Assembly (NCBI RefSeq): GCF_028282165.1
Contig: NZ_JANQIM010000003.1
Coordinates: 155,993 to 219,992, forward strand
Length of the DNA stretch: 64,000 nt
Source of the DNA: Winogradskyella sp.
GTDB lineage: Bacteria > Bacteroidota > Bacteroidia > Flavobacteriales > Flavobacteriaceae
Direction of reading: 5' to 3'
The notes beneath the pieces are model-generated. The model searched no databases. It was given only the letters and a program-made list of their open reading frames with translations, and had not been told where the DNA came from. Below are positions 34,318 through 43,211 of this stretch, in pieces; the first letter of the stretch is position 1; each line of letters starts with the position of its first letter. Position numbers and translations under genes: made by a program.

Positions 34318-35124
34318 ATGATAAGTATAATAATTCCTGTACTGAACGAGGCCAAACTGATCGGTAGTTTACTAGAACACTTATCGAAAAACTCGACCCA
34401 AGATAATATTACGGATATCATTGTCGTGGATGGTGGTAGTACCGATGGCACACAAGATATTGTTTCTGGTTTTGAGAATTCGACTAATTCTGAACTTGAT
34501 GAGGAATTACACTCCAAGAATGCCCTGAAGGGACATAAGAATATCGACACATTAGTTCTCGATACAAAATTTTCTACCAAAAATTTCACTCGAACTAACC
34601 TACAATTGGTTTCCTCACCAAAAGGCCGTGCTAAACAGATGAACCTTGGTGTTAAATATGCCAAAGGGAGTATTCTTTACTTTTTACATGCCGATGCATT
34701 TCCTCCGATAGATTTTGATCAGCTCATCATCAAGGAAGTAAAAAAAGGCAATAATGCCGGTTGCTTTAGAATGCAGTTCGATAGCAATCATTGGTGGTTG
34801 CGTTTGGCCAGTTGGTTCACCCAATTTTCTTGGCGCGCTTGTAGAGGTGGCGACCAGAGTCAGTTTATCACTAAAGCATTATTTGATGAGATTGGAGGTT
34901 ACGATGAAGACTACATCATTTACGAAGACAATATCTTAATCAACGAGCTCTACAAACGAAACGAATTTGTGGTTATCAATAAAAAAATAAGAACCTCAGC
35001 TAGGCTTTATAAAAAAGTTGGGATTTGGAAATTGCAATATCACTTTTGGACAATTTATGTAAAGCGTTGGTTTGGGGCTACAGCGGATGAAATGCTGGCT
35101 TATTACAAGAAGCATATTAACTAA
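34318..35124 (+). CDS. TIGR04283-family arsenosugar glycosyltransferase with repeat insert
   Basis: This is a GT2-family transferase paired with ArsS clusters. The 268 residues include ISIIIPVLNEAKLI, VVDGGSTDGTQDIV (first Asp motif), SSPKGRAKQMNLG (99-111), FLHADAFPP and GGDQSQFITKALFDEIGGYDE. Members usually run directly from GTQDIV to the SPKGRA block; here about 40 extra residues (53-95) intervene. The DNA of residues 79-94 matches the palindromic repeat found between genes at 62961-63009. The insert keeps the frame and would form an extra surface loop. The likely role is sugar transfer in arsenosugar synthesis. Confidence 0.87.
   Translation: MISIIIPVLNEAKLIGSLLEHLSKNSTQDNITDIIVVDGGSTDGTQDIVSGFENSTNSELDEELHSKNALKGHKNIDTLVLDTKFSTKNFTRTNLQLVSSPKGRAKQMNLGVKYAKGSILYFLHADAFPPIDFDQLIIKEVKKGNNAGCFRMQFDSNHWWLRLASWFTQFSWRACRGGDQSQFITKALFDEIGGYDEDYIIYEDNILINELYKRNEFVVINKKIRTSARLYKKVGIWKLQYHFWTIYVKRWFGATADEMLAYYKKHIN
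34552..34598. repeat. Palindromic repeat inside the TIGR04283 gene
   Basis: TTAGTTC (34552-34558) pairs with GAACTAA (34592-34598), and an inner AAATTTT / AAAATTT stem lies between. GTTCTCGATACAAA and TTCACTCGAACT match the right half of the intergenic element at 62909-63009. The element is read through in frame. Confidence 0.65.
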
Positions 35125-35126
35125 CA

Positions 35127-35157
35127 AAAAAAGACTGTCTTTGTAGACAGCCTTTAT
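35127..35157. terminator. Terminator between glycosyltransferase and lipoprotein genes
   Basis: AAGACTGTCT and AGACAGCCTT form a stem with one mismatch (core CTGTCT / AGACAG, loop TTGT). A-run and T-rich sides allow it to act in both directions between convergent genes. Confidence 0.75.
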
Positions 35158-35185
35158 TATTGATTTGTTGGTAATTCAGTATGTT

Positions 35186-35713
35186 TTAATTTTGTTTTAT
35201 CAATCTTATTTCTATCGTTCCTGTTTCTGTAAAAGAATCTGAAGTTTCTGTATAATTCTCAACAACTCGTAGCTCTGTACCATTAAAAAGAGTTACCTCC
35301 CCTATTTCGTCACCATCAAAATTAATGGTTCTGTTCTGTGTATTAACAGTATAGGTACCCGAGCTTTCGATATCTACGATCTCACTATCAGTCTCTGGCG
35401 ATTGACCAGTAACTGTTATAGTGTAAGTCTCTACAAAACTACCTGACGTGGTGTAAGTTCCATCTGCATTAAATTCATAAACTGTATTGGTAAAAGTATC
35501 ACCTTCCCACACATCTGTTTCTGTAACAACTGTAGTACCATCTGTTGCAGTAATCGTAGTTTGGGAAGAACCTCTTAGGTAAATAAGCTCATAAGTACCT
35601 GTCAAGTTTTCAATAGTTAACTCTATATTAGTTGGCCCATTGTCATCATCACTGCTACATGCAGAGAAAGCTACCAAAACAATAATTAGTAAAAAAGATT
35701 TTAATAATTTCAT
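35186..35713 (-). CDS. Lipocalin-like lipoprotein
   Basis: The 175-residue lipoprotein has the signal MKLLKSFLLIIVLVAFSAC (Cys19), followed by the SSDDDNGP linker typical of Flavobacteriaceae surface lipoproteins. The body is a Thr-rich beta domain starting LTGTYELIYL, like lipocalin-type small lipoproteins that open with L-x-G-x-W/Y. Ligand and role are unknown. It is a single gene between a terminator and a phosphatase gene. Confidence 0.7.
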   Translation of the reverse strand: MKLLKSFLLIIVLVAFSACSSDDDNGPTNIELTIENLTGTYELIYLRGSSQTTITATDGTTVVTETDVWEGDTFTNTVYEFNADGTYTTSGSFVETYTITVTGQSPETDSEIVDIESSGTYTVNTQNRTINFDGDEIGEVTLFNGTELRVVENYTETSDSFTETGTIEIRLIKQN

Positions 35714-35794
35714 AATAGTTAAGTTTATAATTGTCGGCGAAAATATGAATAAAATATATTAATCAGCCAAAATGAAAGAAAAAAATACAGATAA

Positions 35795-36523
35795 CTATTT
35801 ATTCCTTCCACTTTCATGTGGATATAAAAGTGTCAATGTATCACTTTGAAATACCTCTTTAGTGTCAATATCAATAGCAGATAATTTACCAGTAAATGCA
35901 GCGCCGGTATCCACGTTCCAGACATTAATAGCCTGCATCGGCAGGTATTTATGATAACGAAGGGTTGGTGTATGACCTATATAAATTTCGCTATAATGCT
36001 TCAAACGATTTGGATAAAGTTCAGAGTTTCTTTTTATACGTTTGTCCATAATCAATGCCATTTCCCATAGGGTTCTATCGTAATAAAAGGTTTCTTTATG
36101 GATTTCTTTTTCTACACCATGCATGGATGTAAATCCTGCGTGAAGAAAAAGCCGTTTGTTATCGTCTATATAATATAGAGGCATAGCCTCAAAAAAGTTG
36201 AGATGTAACTTTTTTTGCTCTACACTAAGATTATTATAGCTTTCTAAGGTTTCTTTGCCGCCATGCATATACCATACATTATTGATTCTCCCATCTGCCA
36301 GCCAATGTTCACACCAGACATCGTGATTGCCTTTAATAAAAACACATGTATTGGTTTTAGACAATGCTATTAAACGCTCAATAACCTGTGCTGATTCGCT
36401 CCATCCATCCACATAATCCCCTAAAAAAATAAGCTTATCGTCTTCAGTGACCTGAGCACGCTCCAATAATTGGCTTAACGCTTTTAGTCCTCCATGGATG
36501 TCGCCTATGGCTAGTGTTCGCAT
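35795..36523 (-). CDS. Serine/threonine-type metallophosphoesterase
   Basis: The 242-residue protein shows the phosphatase signature in order: GDIHGG (7-12), GDYVDGW (35-41), GNHDVW, and later HAGF and YIGHTPT. These are the metal-binding Asp, His and Asn of the PPP-like calcineurin superfamily. It is close in size to bacterial PrpA/PrpE or diadenosine tetraphosphatase-like enzymes. No signal peptide is present, so it acts in the cytosol. The substrate could be phosphoprotein or a dinucleotide. Confidence 0.86.
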   Translation of the reverse strand: MRTLAIGDIHGGLKALSQLLERAQVTEDDKLIFLGDYVDGWSESAQVIERLIALSKTNTCVFIKGNHDVWCEHWLADGRINNVWYMHGGKETLESYNNLSVEQKKLHLNFFEAMPLYYIDDNKRLFLHAGFTSMHGVEKEIHKETFYYDRTLWEMALIMDKRIKRNSELYPNRLKHYSEIYIGHTPTLRYHKYLPMQAINVWNVDTGAAFTGKLSAIDIDTKEVFQSDTLTLLYPHESGRNK

Positions 36524-36599
36524 TTAATTCAATTTTTGACAAAACTAAGTTATTAATCTAAATATCAAGAAACATATTTTGACTACGTTTAGATGAAAA

Positions 36600-36756
36600 G
36601 TTCGGGATTAGTTCGACCTGCAAAACAAACTGCGAGCATAGCTCAATAAAAATTAAGCATCAGTTACTATTAAATTAATTCTAAAACACTTGAAAAAAGA
36701 TCCCGAAGCCAGTTCGGGATTAGTTCGACCTGCAAAACAAACTGTGAGCCTAGCTC
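36600..36756. repeat. Pair of 45-bp direct repeats with hairpin
   Basis: Two 45-bp copies (36600-36644 and 36712-36756) differ at two positions; both include TTCGGGATTAGTTCGACCTG. The second copy also supplies the right arm of a stem with ATCCCGAA (36700-36707) and TTCGGGAT (36713-36720). They fill the gap of about 250 bp between the phosphatase and the first BamA-like gene. Confidence 0.75.
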
Positions 36757-36775
36757 TTGTTCGTTTTGGGTCTCA

Positions 36776-38059
36776 CTAAAAGTACTGACCAATTCCAAAC
36801 ACAAATCCCTGAGTCGAATTTTCGGTGACACCAACACCGTAGTCAATTCTAAAAATGGCGTTAAATATTCTTTTGTGAATAAATCGAAGTCCAAGACCAG
36901 GATACACTCTAAGATTCTGCGAATCCGCAAAATCACCAAAGTCCCCACCAGGATTGCGCCAACTACCAGCATCAATAAAGGCATTACCTTGCAACGCAAA
37001 CCAACCCTTTTCATAAAGCGTATATCTATATTCGGTATTCAAAACGATTGCTGCCGTACCACGATCAATAAGATTCCCAACGCCTCTAAGATTTAGGTTA
37101 TTATCAACAGCAAAAGGCGCAAAAGGTGTATCTTCATTAGAGGCTACTCCAAACCGTAAGCGATTGGCCCAATTACCGCGTTTGCCAAAGCGTTTAAAAT
37201 ACTGAAAGTCGTTCCAGCCAATTAAAAAATCGGGCAACATTTCGTCATTTCTAGAATGTACATATTGAAAGTTAAAGATACTTCTAAACCCTTCAACATA
37301 TTGATAATCATAATTGAGATTATTGTATTCATAAATAAGCTTATAAAGTAACTTATCCACCACTAATTCTTGTGGCACATTAGGATTGGTTGCACCAAAC
37401 AAATACTCATAGTCCTCGGTAAAAAAACTGACTCCTAATTCTACTCTATTAGTAAAATTAAATTGAAAAAGCCCAAGCAGTTCAATCGATTCATTATTGT
37501 AGCGGTAATCGGCTGTAGTATTATCGAAAAACACAGGTTCTTGGGTGGTGAGATTTTGATAGTTAATAGCAAGACCCAACTTTCTGGAAAATAAAAAAGG
37601 TGCTCTTAAGTTAATGGCATAGGAATCGAAAATATCCTTTTGATAAAAGCCCCCTAGCGTAATATTTTGTCCAAAAAGGTTGAATTCATGCAGCCCCAAT
37701 CGGTAGGCAAATTCATCATCGTTGGTGGTATAGACATTAGCTGACGGTATGATGGTAAAGTTCTCTTCAATATTATAAAATACATTATACTCATTAGGTT
37801 CTTCTGCTGGAAATACCTGATAATAGGCATGTGCAATTGAAGGCAAACGTTTTAACAATCTAATATCTTCTTCTATAATTGAAGAATCTAGGGCCACACC
37901 AGGCTTTATAAACGCTATTTTTTTTACAAAAGACGACTTCAATTTCTTGTTCCCCTGAACTTTTAGATCGGCAACAATATTTTGCTGTCCTTGGCAAACT
38001 ATTGTCAATAACAGCCAAAAAATGAATAGTAGTAGTCGTCGTATTTGATTAATTAGCAT
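36776..38059 (-). CDS. BamA/TamA-like surface antigen protein, copy 1
   Basis: The 427-residue protein has a signal peptide (ending VCQGQQ, about 26). One POTRA-like domain (about 29-110, VADLKVQGNKKLKSSFVKK) and a 16-strand-type D15 barrel follow. GWFALQGNAFIDAG and GLGLRFIHKRIFNAIFRIDYG, split across about 355-410, match the C-terminal barrel motif of the Omp85 group. It ends GIGQYF with terminal Phe. It is shorter than BamA (about 800) with only one POTRA, so it is not the essential assembly factor. A close paralogue lies directly upstream. Confidence 0.82.
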   Translation of the reverse strand: MLINQIRRLLLFIFWLLLTIVCQGQQNIVADLKVQGNKKLKSSFVKKIAFIKPGVALDSSIIEEDIRLLKRLPSIAHAYYQVFPAEEPNEYNVFYNIEENFTIIPSANVYTTNDDEFAYRLGLHEFNLFGQNITLGGFYQKDIFDSYAINLRAPFLFSRKLGLAINYQNLTTQEPVFFDNTTADYRYNNESIELLGLFQFNFTNRVELGVSFFTEDYEYLFGATNPNVPQELVVDKLLYKLIYEYNNLNYDYQYVEGFRSIFNFQYVHSRNDEMLPDFLIGWNDFQYFKRFGKRGNWANRLRFGVASNEDTPFAPFAVDNNLNLRGVGNLIDRGTAAIVLNTEYRYTLYEKGWFALQGNAFIDAGSWRNPGGDFGDFADSQNLRVYPGLGLRFIHKRIFNAIFRIDYGVGVTENSTQGFVFGIGQYF

Positions 38060-38228
38060 CAGTATCTCGTGTAAAGTTTTTAATTGATTTTGCCTAATTA
38101 GATTCAGAATTATTATAAAAATTAAACTTGTACTAGTATTAGGAGATACTGAATCTCACTTCGTTCGTTTAGCATTAGTTCGCTTATCAATATTTTTATG
38201 GGCAGAACTCTTAAAATATTGGAACTCA

Positions 38229-39497
38229 CTAAAAGTATTGACCTATTCCAAATACAATTCCACTATCCGCCTTTTTCCCTAAACTCAATCCATAATCAAT
38301 CCGAAAAACAGCATTGAAAATCCGTTTATGGATAAAGCGCAGGCCCAAGCCAGAGAATAGGCTGGCATTTGTGCCTTGTACCAAATCAGAGAATTCTCCG
38401 CCTGGATCTTGCCATGTCCCAGCATCTACAAAAGCGTTGCCTTGTAAAGCAAACCAGCCTTTTTCATATAAGGTTTGTCTGTATTCTGTATTCAACACTA
38501 TGGAAGCCGTACCTCGATCAACGACATTGCCCACACCTCTTATGTTTAATTGATTGTCTAGAGCAAAAGGCGCGAAGGGTGAACTTGTATTTGTAGCATA
38601 ACCCAATCTTAACCTATTGGCCCAGTTACCCCCATTCCCGATACGTTTAAAGTATTCGAAATCGTTTCTGCCAACAAAAGAATTCTTCAAAAAGTCGGTA
38701 TCACCATCTGCTGAAGCCGTAACATTAAAAGTGAATATACTCCTAAAGCCCTCAACATATTGAAACTCGTTGGTAATATTATTGTATTCGTATTCACCAA
38801 CGATAGACAAACGATTTAAATTGAGCTCTTCTGGAATATCCGACGGCAAATCACCATCTAAAAAATCATAATCCTCTTTAGCAATATTAAGTCCTAGCTC
38901 AAACCGATTATTGAAATTATGTTCGTAAAATACCCTAAACTCAAAAGCTCGACTATCGAATTTATAATTAACATCACTTTCATCATCGAGGAATATAGGT
39001 TCTTGAAGTACATTATTCTGAAAATTTACGCCTATTCCCCATTTTCGGGTAATTAGATTAGGTGCTTCCCAGAAAAACCCATAGGAATCAAACACATTTC
39101 GACTGTAAAAACCACCAATAATCTGGTTTTGCCCAAAAAGATTAAAATCAAAAAGTGAGACCCTGTAGGCTAAATCGTCATTAACATCTTGAGACACATT
39201 TAACCCCGGAATAATGGCAAAGTTTTCAACAACTGTATAAGTTATTTTGTAATTACCATCAGCAAGCGCTTCAATCTTAGAGGATGCACTCGCCACCGAA
39301 GGCAAAAGTCGAAAGCGTCTTTCGTCTGATGCTACACGTATAGTATCTAGAGTACTACCCTCATTTACAAAAGCCAATCGTTTAAGAAATTTTGTTCGCG
39401 TGCGCTTATTACCTTCAATCTCTATTGTTGTAACGGTTTGGGCTTTAATATAGGTACACCCAAGGGTTACAATAAGTATAACCAAGAGTTTTTTCAT
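38229..39497 (-). CDS. BamA/TamA-like surface antigen protein, copy 2
   Basis: The 422-residue paralogue of the next gene shares order and motifs: signal peptide (ending TYIKAQ), one POTRA-like domain (IEGNKRTRTKFLKRLAFVNEG), and a barrel ending GIGQYF. The two genes are alike even at their 3' ends, where both read TCACTAAAAGTA just at the stop, showing tandem duplication. The 169 bp between them contain no gene, only degenerate repeat-like sequence. The start overlaps the preceding lipoprotein stop by 4 bp. Confidence 0.82.
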   Translation of the reverse strand: MKKLLVILIVTLGCTYIKAQTVTTIEIEGNKRTRTKFLKRLAFVNEGSTLDTIRVASDERRFRLLPSVASASSKIEALADGNYKITYTVVENFAIIPGLNVSQDVNDDLAYRVSLFDFNLFGQNQIIGGFYSRNVFDSYGFFWEAPNLITRKWGIGVNFQNNVLQEPIFLDDESDVNYKFDSRAFEFRVFYEHNFNNRFELGLNIAKEDYDFLDGDLPSDIPEELNLNRLSIVGEYEYNNITNEFQYVEGFRSIFTFNVTASADGDTDFLKNSFVGRNDFEYFKRIGNGGNWANRLRLGYATNTSSPFAPFALDNQLNIRGVGNVVDRGTASIVLNTEYRQTLYEKGWFALQGNAFVDAGTWQDPGGEFSDLVQGTNASLFSGLGLRFIHKRIFNAVFRIDYGLSLGKKADSGIVFGIGQYF

Positions 39498-40228
39498 TCT
39501 ACTGTAAATTGAGTTACTAATAGCTGATTAACCCAATTATCCTCACTAACATCCATAACCGTAAACTTATAGGTCTGTCCTAGAACTAGATCTGGTGGTG
39601 TCCCAACGGTAATGTTTAGTACAACATTGGATGTATTATAATATTGAAATTGATTTTCAAATGTGTAAGTTCCCGAAATTAAATCATCATCTACTGTAGA
39701 AACTACTTGAAAAAAGATGGCGTTATCGGTTTCAGAATTTATATCCCAACTAAAAATTGGCATTTGCGATTGTTCTTGATTAACCAAAATATCTTCAGAA
39801 AACAAAGTCGGTTGCGTCATTTGCTTTATCCTAATGGGATTGGATAATTTGATGTCGCCATCAATTTCATAAGAAACTATAAACCAACGTTCTGAATCAA
39901 AGAAACCAACATATTTCCTGAGAGTTCCATTAAAAAATGGTTCATCATCAATGACCAATAAGTCATAATTTGAAAAATCATTAGGGTCTAGATTACTAGA
40001 GTTTGTTTGAAAGAGCTTAAAATTTTCTGAATTGCTCTCAGGAAAAAAATAGACCTCAACATTATTCGGATTTACAACATCATTGCCAGAACAAGCGATG
40101 ACAGCTCCAACCTCGAAAGATCTACCTTCAATGTAGGATGACAGTGAATTATCTACTTCAGGATTGTTAGCATCATCAGATGAACATGATGCCAATAACA
40201 AGGTGATTATGATTAAGGTACGTTTCAT
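39494..40228 (-). CDS. Lipoprotein of unknown function
   Basis: No family is recognised. The 244 residues begin MKRTLIIITLLLASCSSDD, a lipoprotein signal with Cys15. They continue as a beta-rich domain with acidic and aromatic residues, and a C-terminal segment (about 200-244, LVLGQTYKFTVMDVSEDNW) that resembles an Ig-like strand pair. It overlaps the downstream BamA-like gene by 4 bp, so it may be a cell-surface partner of that barrel. Confidence 0.6.
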   Translation of the reverse strand: MKRTLIIITLLLASCSSDDANNPEVDNSLSSYIEGRSFEVGAVIACSGNDVVNPNNVEVYFFPESNSENFKLFQTNSSNLDPNDFSNYDLLVIDDEPFFNGTLRKYVGFFDSERWFIVSYEIDGDIKLSNPIRIKQMTQPTLFSEDILVNQEQSQMPIFSWDINSETDNAIFFQVVSTVDDDLISGTYTFENQFQYYNTSNVVLNITVGTPPDLVLGQTYKFTVMDVSEDNWVNQLLVTQFTVE

Positions 40229-40295
40229 GAGATGGTTATTACTAACCTTTGTCGTTACCCATAAATAACCTTACTGAATTTTTTGAATTTTATTT

Positions 40296-41300
40296 TTATG
40301 ACTTGTAATAATTCCTGATAATCTCTTCTACAGGCTTATTTTGCGGTGTAAACATTGGGTTATCTTCCCCTCCAACTTTATCATGCTCAATAAACCATTT
40401 CCAGATAAACCCTCCTGCAAACCATTTTTCGTTCCAAAAGGTTTCGTAAAGCGCTTTTGTAGTATTGACCTGCGCTTCAAGATTTACTTCACCCATACTA
40501 CGATCAGACACCCAAGGTTGTTTGCCTGCGTAGTCCACACTTCTGTAACCATACTCAGTAAATAAAATAGGCTTTTGATATTCTTGAGACAATTTGGCGA
40601 TTACAGGTTTATGGACTTTCCAGCCCTCCAGACAAGTTTCAAATGTTGGTGACTGTTCTTCACTCACCGGAAAGTAAGCATCCACACCTATAAAATCTAG
40701 CTGATCCCAAAACGGTGTGCGTCTAAACTCATCCCAATTGGCAGCATAAGTCAACTTGCCCTTGTATTTATCTCTAATTTCTTTTATGAGCTTGGTCCAG
40801 TATTCTGGTCGGTATTTTACAAACAATTCGAGCTCTGTCCCTATACAAAGTATTTCTGCTTTTGTTTGTTGTGCTAGCTCGGCATATTCAAGAATAAACT
40901 TAGAATAAGTTGATTCTAAAGTTTTCCAGTCAGATTCAGAAGTCATCATAATTTCACCTGTAAACTCACCGCGGTTAACCCAAATCTGAGGTTTAACCAT
41001 AATCTTAATATCTTGCTTTCGCAATTCTTCAATATACTGTCTGGCGCCTGCTGGAGTTTCCCCAAACCATTGCCAATCCGCATTATACATAACCTTAGGA
41101 TGTTGTAAACCTCTAATAAAACCAAAGGGCATTACGGCAGCATAGTTCGCATTTATTTTTACAACAGGAGTTACGTGAGATTGATCGGCTTTATTTTTAG
41201 AAGCCACAAAACTCACACCATTAATTTTTTCTTCTTGCCCATTGCAAGAAGACAATGTCATAACTACAAGGCATAAAAAAAGGCGCTTAAAACATTTCAT
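40296..41300 (-). CDS. GH113-like glycoside hydrolase lipoprotein
   Basis: The 334-residue lipoprotein (Cys19 in VMTLSSCNG) has a TIM-barrel like GH113 beta-mannanases. The acid/base Glu is likely Glu156 in CIGTELELF, and the nucleophile Glu249 in ILFTEYGYRS. YAANWDEF and GGFIWKWF line the cleft. It would act on a mannan or a related glycan at the cell surface or in the periplasm. Specificity is not certain; related proteins of this group in Bacteroidota are little studied. Confidence 0.78.
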   Translation of the reverse strand: MKCFKRLFLCLVVMTLSSCNGQEEKINGVSFVASKNKADQSHVTPVVKINANYAAVMPFGFIRGLQHPKVMYNADWQWFGETPAGARQYIEELRKQDIKIMVKPQIWVNRGEFTGEIMMTSESDWKTLESTYSKFILEYAELAQQTKAEILCIGTELELFVKYRPEYWTKLIKEIRDKYKGKLTYAANWDEFRRTPFWDQLDFIGVDAYFPVSEEQSPTFETCLEGWKVHKPVIAKLSQEYQKPILFTEYGYRSVDYAGKQPWVSDRSMGEVNLEAQVNTTKALYETFWNEKWFAGGFIWKWFIEHDKVGGEDNPMFTPQNKPVEEIIRNYYKS

Positions 41301-41412
41301 TGTTAATGAATTAAGTGCCTAAAATATTGAAAATTGTCTTAACTATAATGAGATCCTGTTCTAAAAACGGGATAATTAAACTAAACCTTTTTGAAAACAA
41401 AAATGAGTGTCA

Positions 41413-42318
41413 TTAAAATAAGGCTCTTAAACCTATATTAAATGTTTGTCCCAAACCTGTATCATTCCCTCTTACAAAATTTGTATATAAAAGCTCTACG
41501 TTAAGTTCATCAGTCAATTGGTATTTGGCACCACCTCCCAATGCAGTAAAATCTTGTTCGAATCCGTCAGTTTCAAAAGCCAATAATTGTGTGTGTTGAA
41601 CTAATCCTAAAACTGTAAATTTTGAACTTGGAAAATAACTTAAAAATACTCCAGGTGACAAGCGTAAACTATTATCCCAAAGGCTATCATCTTTTGGAAA
41701 ACTATATTCAGTATTCAATTCGGTAAAGATTTGCCAATCCCCATCAGCAAAGCTATAGTCGTAAAAAAACCTGTTTTGGATGAAGAATCCATTTTGGTCG
41801 AGAAAAACACCATTATTAAGTTGATTACCTTGGTCATCAAGAATGATATCTTCAACCTCATTATCAACCAAAGGAATATGCAAAGCGGTTTGAATCGTAA
41901 AATTACCTACGCTTTTTATTGGATTAAACTTAATGGCTGGTGCAAAAGATGTAAATCCTGAACGCGCAGTACCAAATTCGCCATCAAATTGAAATACTTC
42001 AAAAGAGTTTCGGTCCGCAACAACATTAGTTCGAAACTCTAACAGCAAACCCAAATTAAAGCTTGAATTTTCTGAAACCCCAGTAAAAATCTCTAATGTA
42101 GATGTCAAATATGTTTCTCTTGGTTCTGTTCCGTCCGTAAATGTACTTTCGGTTTGAGTATATAGGTTATTAAACCACTTAATGTCCCACTGACCTTTCT
42201 TTAATAGAATTGAAGGCGTATATTCTTGTATAACACTTCGCTGTGTATCTTCATCTTCTTGAGAAAACCCTAAAAAGGATATCATCAAAACTATTAAAAG
42301 TATATTTAGTTTTTTCAT
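41413..42318 (-). CDS. Putative outer-membrane channel/transporter barrel
   Basis: The 301-residue protein has a signal peptide (ending LGFSQED, about 20). Its regular beta-strands have alternating hydrophobic residues and it ends in Phe (GLRALF). The pattern WDIKWFNNLYTQ then TSTLEIFTGVSENSSFNLG resembles the MetA-pathway-of-phenol-degradation-type transporter family. The family call is tentative. It lies 35 bp after the second DUF547 gene on the same strand. Confidence 0.6.
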   Translation of the reverse strand: MKKLNILLIVLMISFLGFSQEDEDTQRSVIQEYTPSILLKKGQWDIKWFNNLYTQTESTFTDGTEPRETYLTSTLEIFTGVSENSSFNLGLLLEFRTNVVADRNSFEVFQFDGEFGTARSGFTSFAPAIKFNPIKSVGNFTIQTALHIPLVDNEVEDIILDDQGNQLNNGVFLDQNGFFIQNRFFYDYSFADGDWQIFTELNTEYSFPKDDSLWDNSLRLSPGVFLSYFPSSKFTVLGLVQHTQLLAFETDGFEQDFTALGGGAKYQLTDELNVELLYTNFVRGNDTGLGQTFNIGLRALF

Positions 42319-42353
42319 CTTTTCTGTATTTGGTTGTATTATTTAGTTAGTTT

Positions 42354-43079
42354 TTATTGCTTGTTCAAATTCCAGTTATACGTAAAGTAACTGAGCTTAT
42401 AATTATCAGGGATCTTCTCTCTTCTGTATTGATTGATAAAATCTATTTCGCTCATACCATCTATGGTGAAGTCTTCTTTATACCACTTCATAATTTCTGA
42501 AGCTTCAACCTTTTTCTTTTTGGTATTTACTTTTAAAAAAGTGCCATTTAATGCTATTTTGGTTTGTTGGTCTAACTGTGCATTTAGCGTATTAGGCATG
42601 TATGCTTCACTAATTAATGGAGGACAGCCCAAAGCGCCACAAACCAACACAAAATGGAATCTAGCATCATTAAATTTTGCTCTAAGCAACTTATGTTCTA
42701 TATCGTTAAGTGTAATGTTTTTACCTGCTAAGCTATAAGTGGTTTTGTCGAAAAAACCTTTATGATCGAGTGGAGACTTTGTTGGATAGTTATCTATAAT
42801 ACCCTTAATAACACTAATGTTATAAGCATTTATCCAAAAGGCTTGGTAGTTCCGATAGCTATCGGGATTAGCATCTGAAGCTTCTACGGAAATCCCATCA
42901 GCGATTTTTAAAAGTTCATCTAAAGTGGATTGATCTTTGTGAATCGTTTTATAGTCTACTTTTCCGTTTTTAACATGGGTCTTTAAAAATGTATTGGTTT
43001 TAGCAAAGAAGCTATTTAAATCTTGAGCACTAACAGTAAAGGTGATAAGTAATGCCACTAAAAAAGTATGAAGTTTCAT
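42354..43079 (-). CDS. DUF547 protein with palindrome-encoded insert
   Basis: The 241-residue protein has a signal peptide (VSAQDL end, about 19). Its DUF547 domain shows FWINAYNISVI, LNDIEHKLLR and FVLVCGALGCPPL. Its paralogue at 33419 runs from the helix into YWINAYN with a different, charged linker; here residues 70-78 (ANPDSYRNY) are encoded by a copy of the CCGATAGCTATCGG palindrome found between genes elsewhere. The frame is kept. The family function is unknown. It is transcribed divergently from the FAD oxidoreductase gene. Confidence 0.82.
   Translation of the reverse strand: MKLHTFLVALLITFTVSAQDLNSFFAKTNTFLKTHVKNGKVDYKTIHKDQSTLDELLKIADGISVEASDANPDSYRNYQAFWINAYNISVIKGIIDNYPTKSPLDHKGFFDKTTYSLAGKNITLNDIEHKLLRAKFNDARFHFVLVCGALGCPPLISEAYMPNTLNAQLDQQTKIALNGTFLKVNTKKKKVEASEIMKWYKEDFTIDGMSEIDFINQYRREKIPDNYKLSYFTYNWNLNKQ
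42852..42865. repeat. Palindrome CCGATAGCTATCGG inside a coding sequence
   Basis: This is a perfect 14-bp palindrome within the DUF547 gene. It matches the cores of the intergenic copies at 9372-9389 and 28128-28145, and reads through as Pro-Asp-Ser-Tyr-Arg on the coding strand. Confidence 0.7.
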
Positions 43080-43211
43080 TATTTAAAATTTTGATTAACG
43101 GCTCTTAGGTCGAACTTAAAATGTTGGACTTACAAGAATATTAAAAGAATTTTAGCGTCTTACTTCTCATAAAAACCTTACAGATAAACGGTTAATTTAA
43201 ATCCTTTCTAA

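Noticed and set aside
34260..34664. 134-codon minus-strand open frame over the glycosyltransferase start
   Set aside because: It is a shadow of the glycosyltransferase gene, which has clear GT2 motifs in the plus frame.
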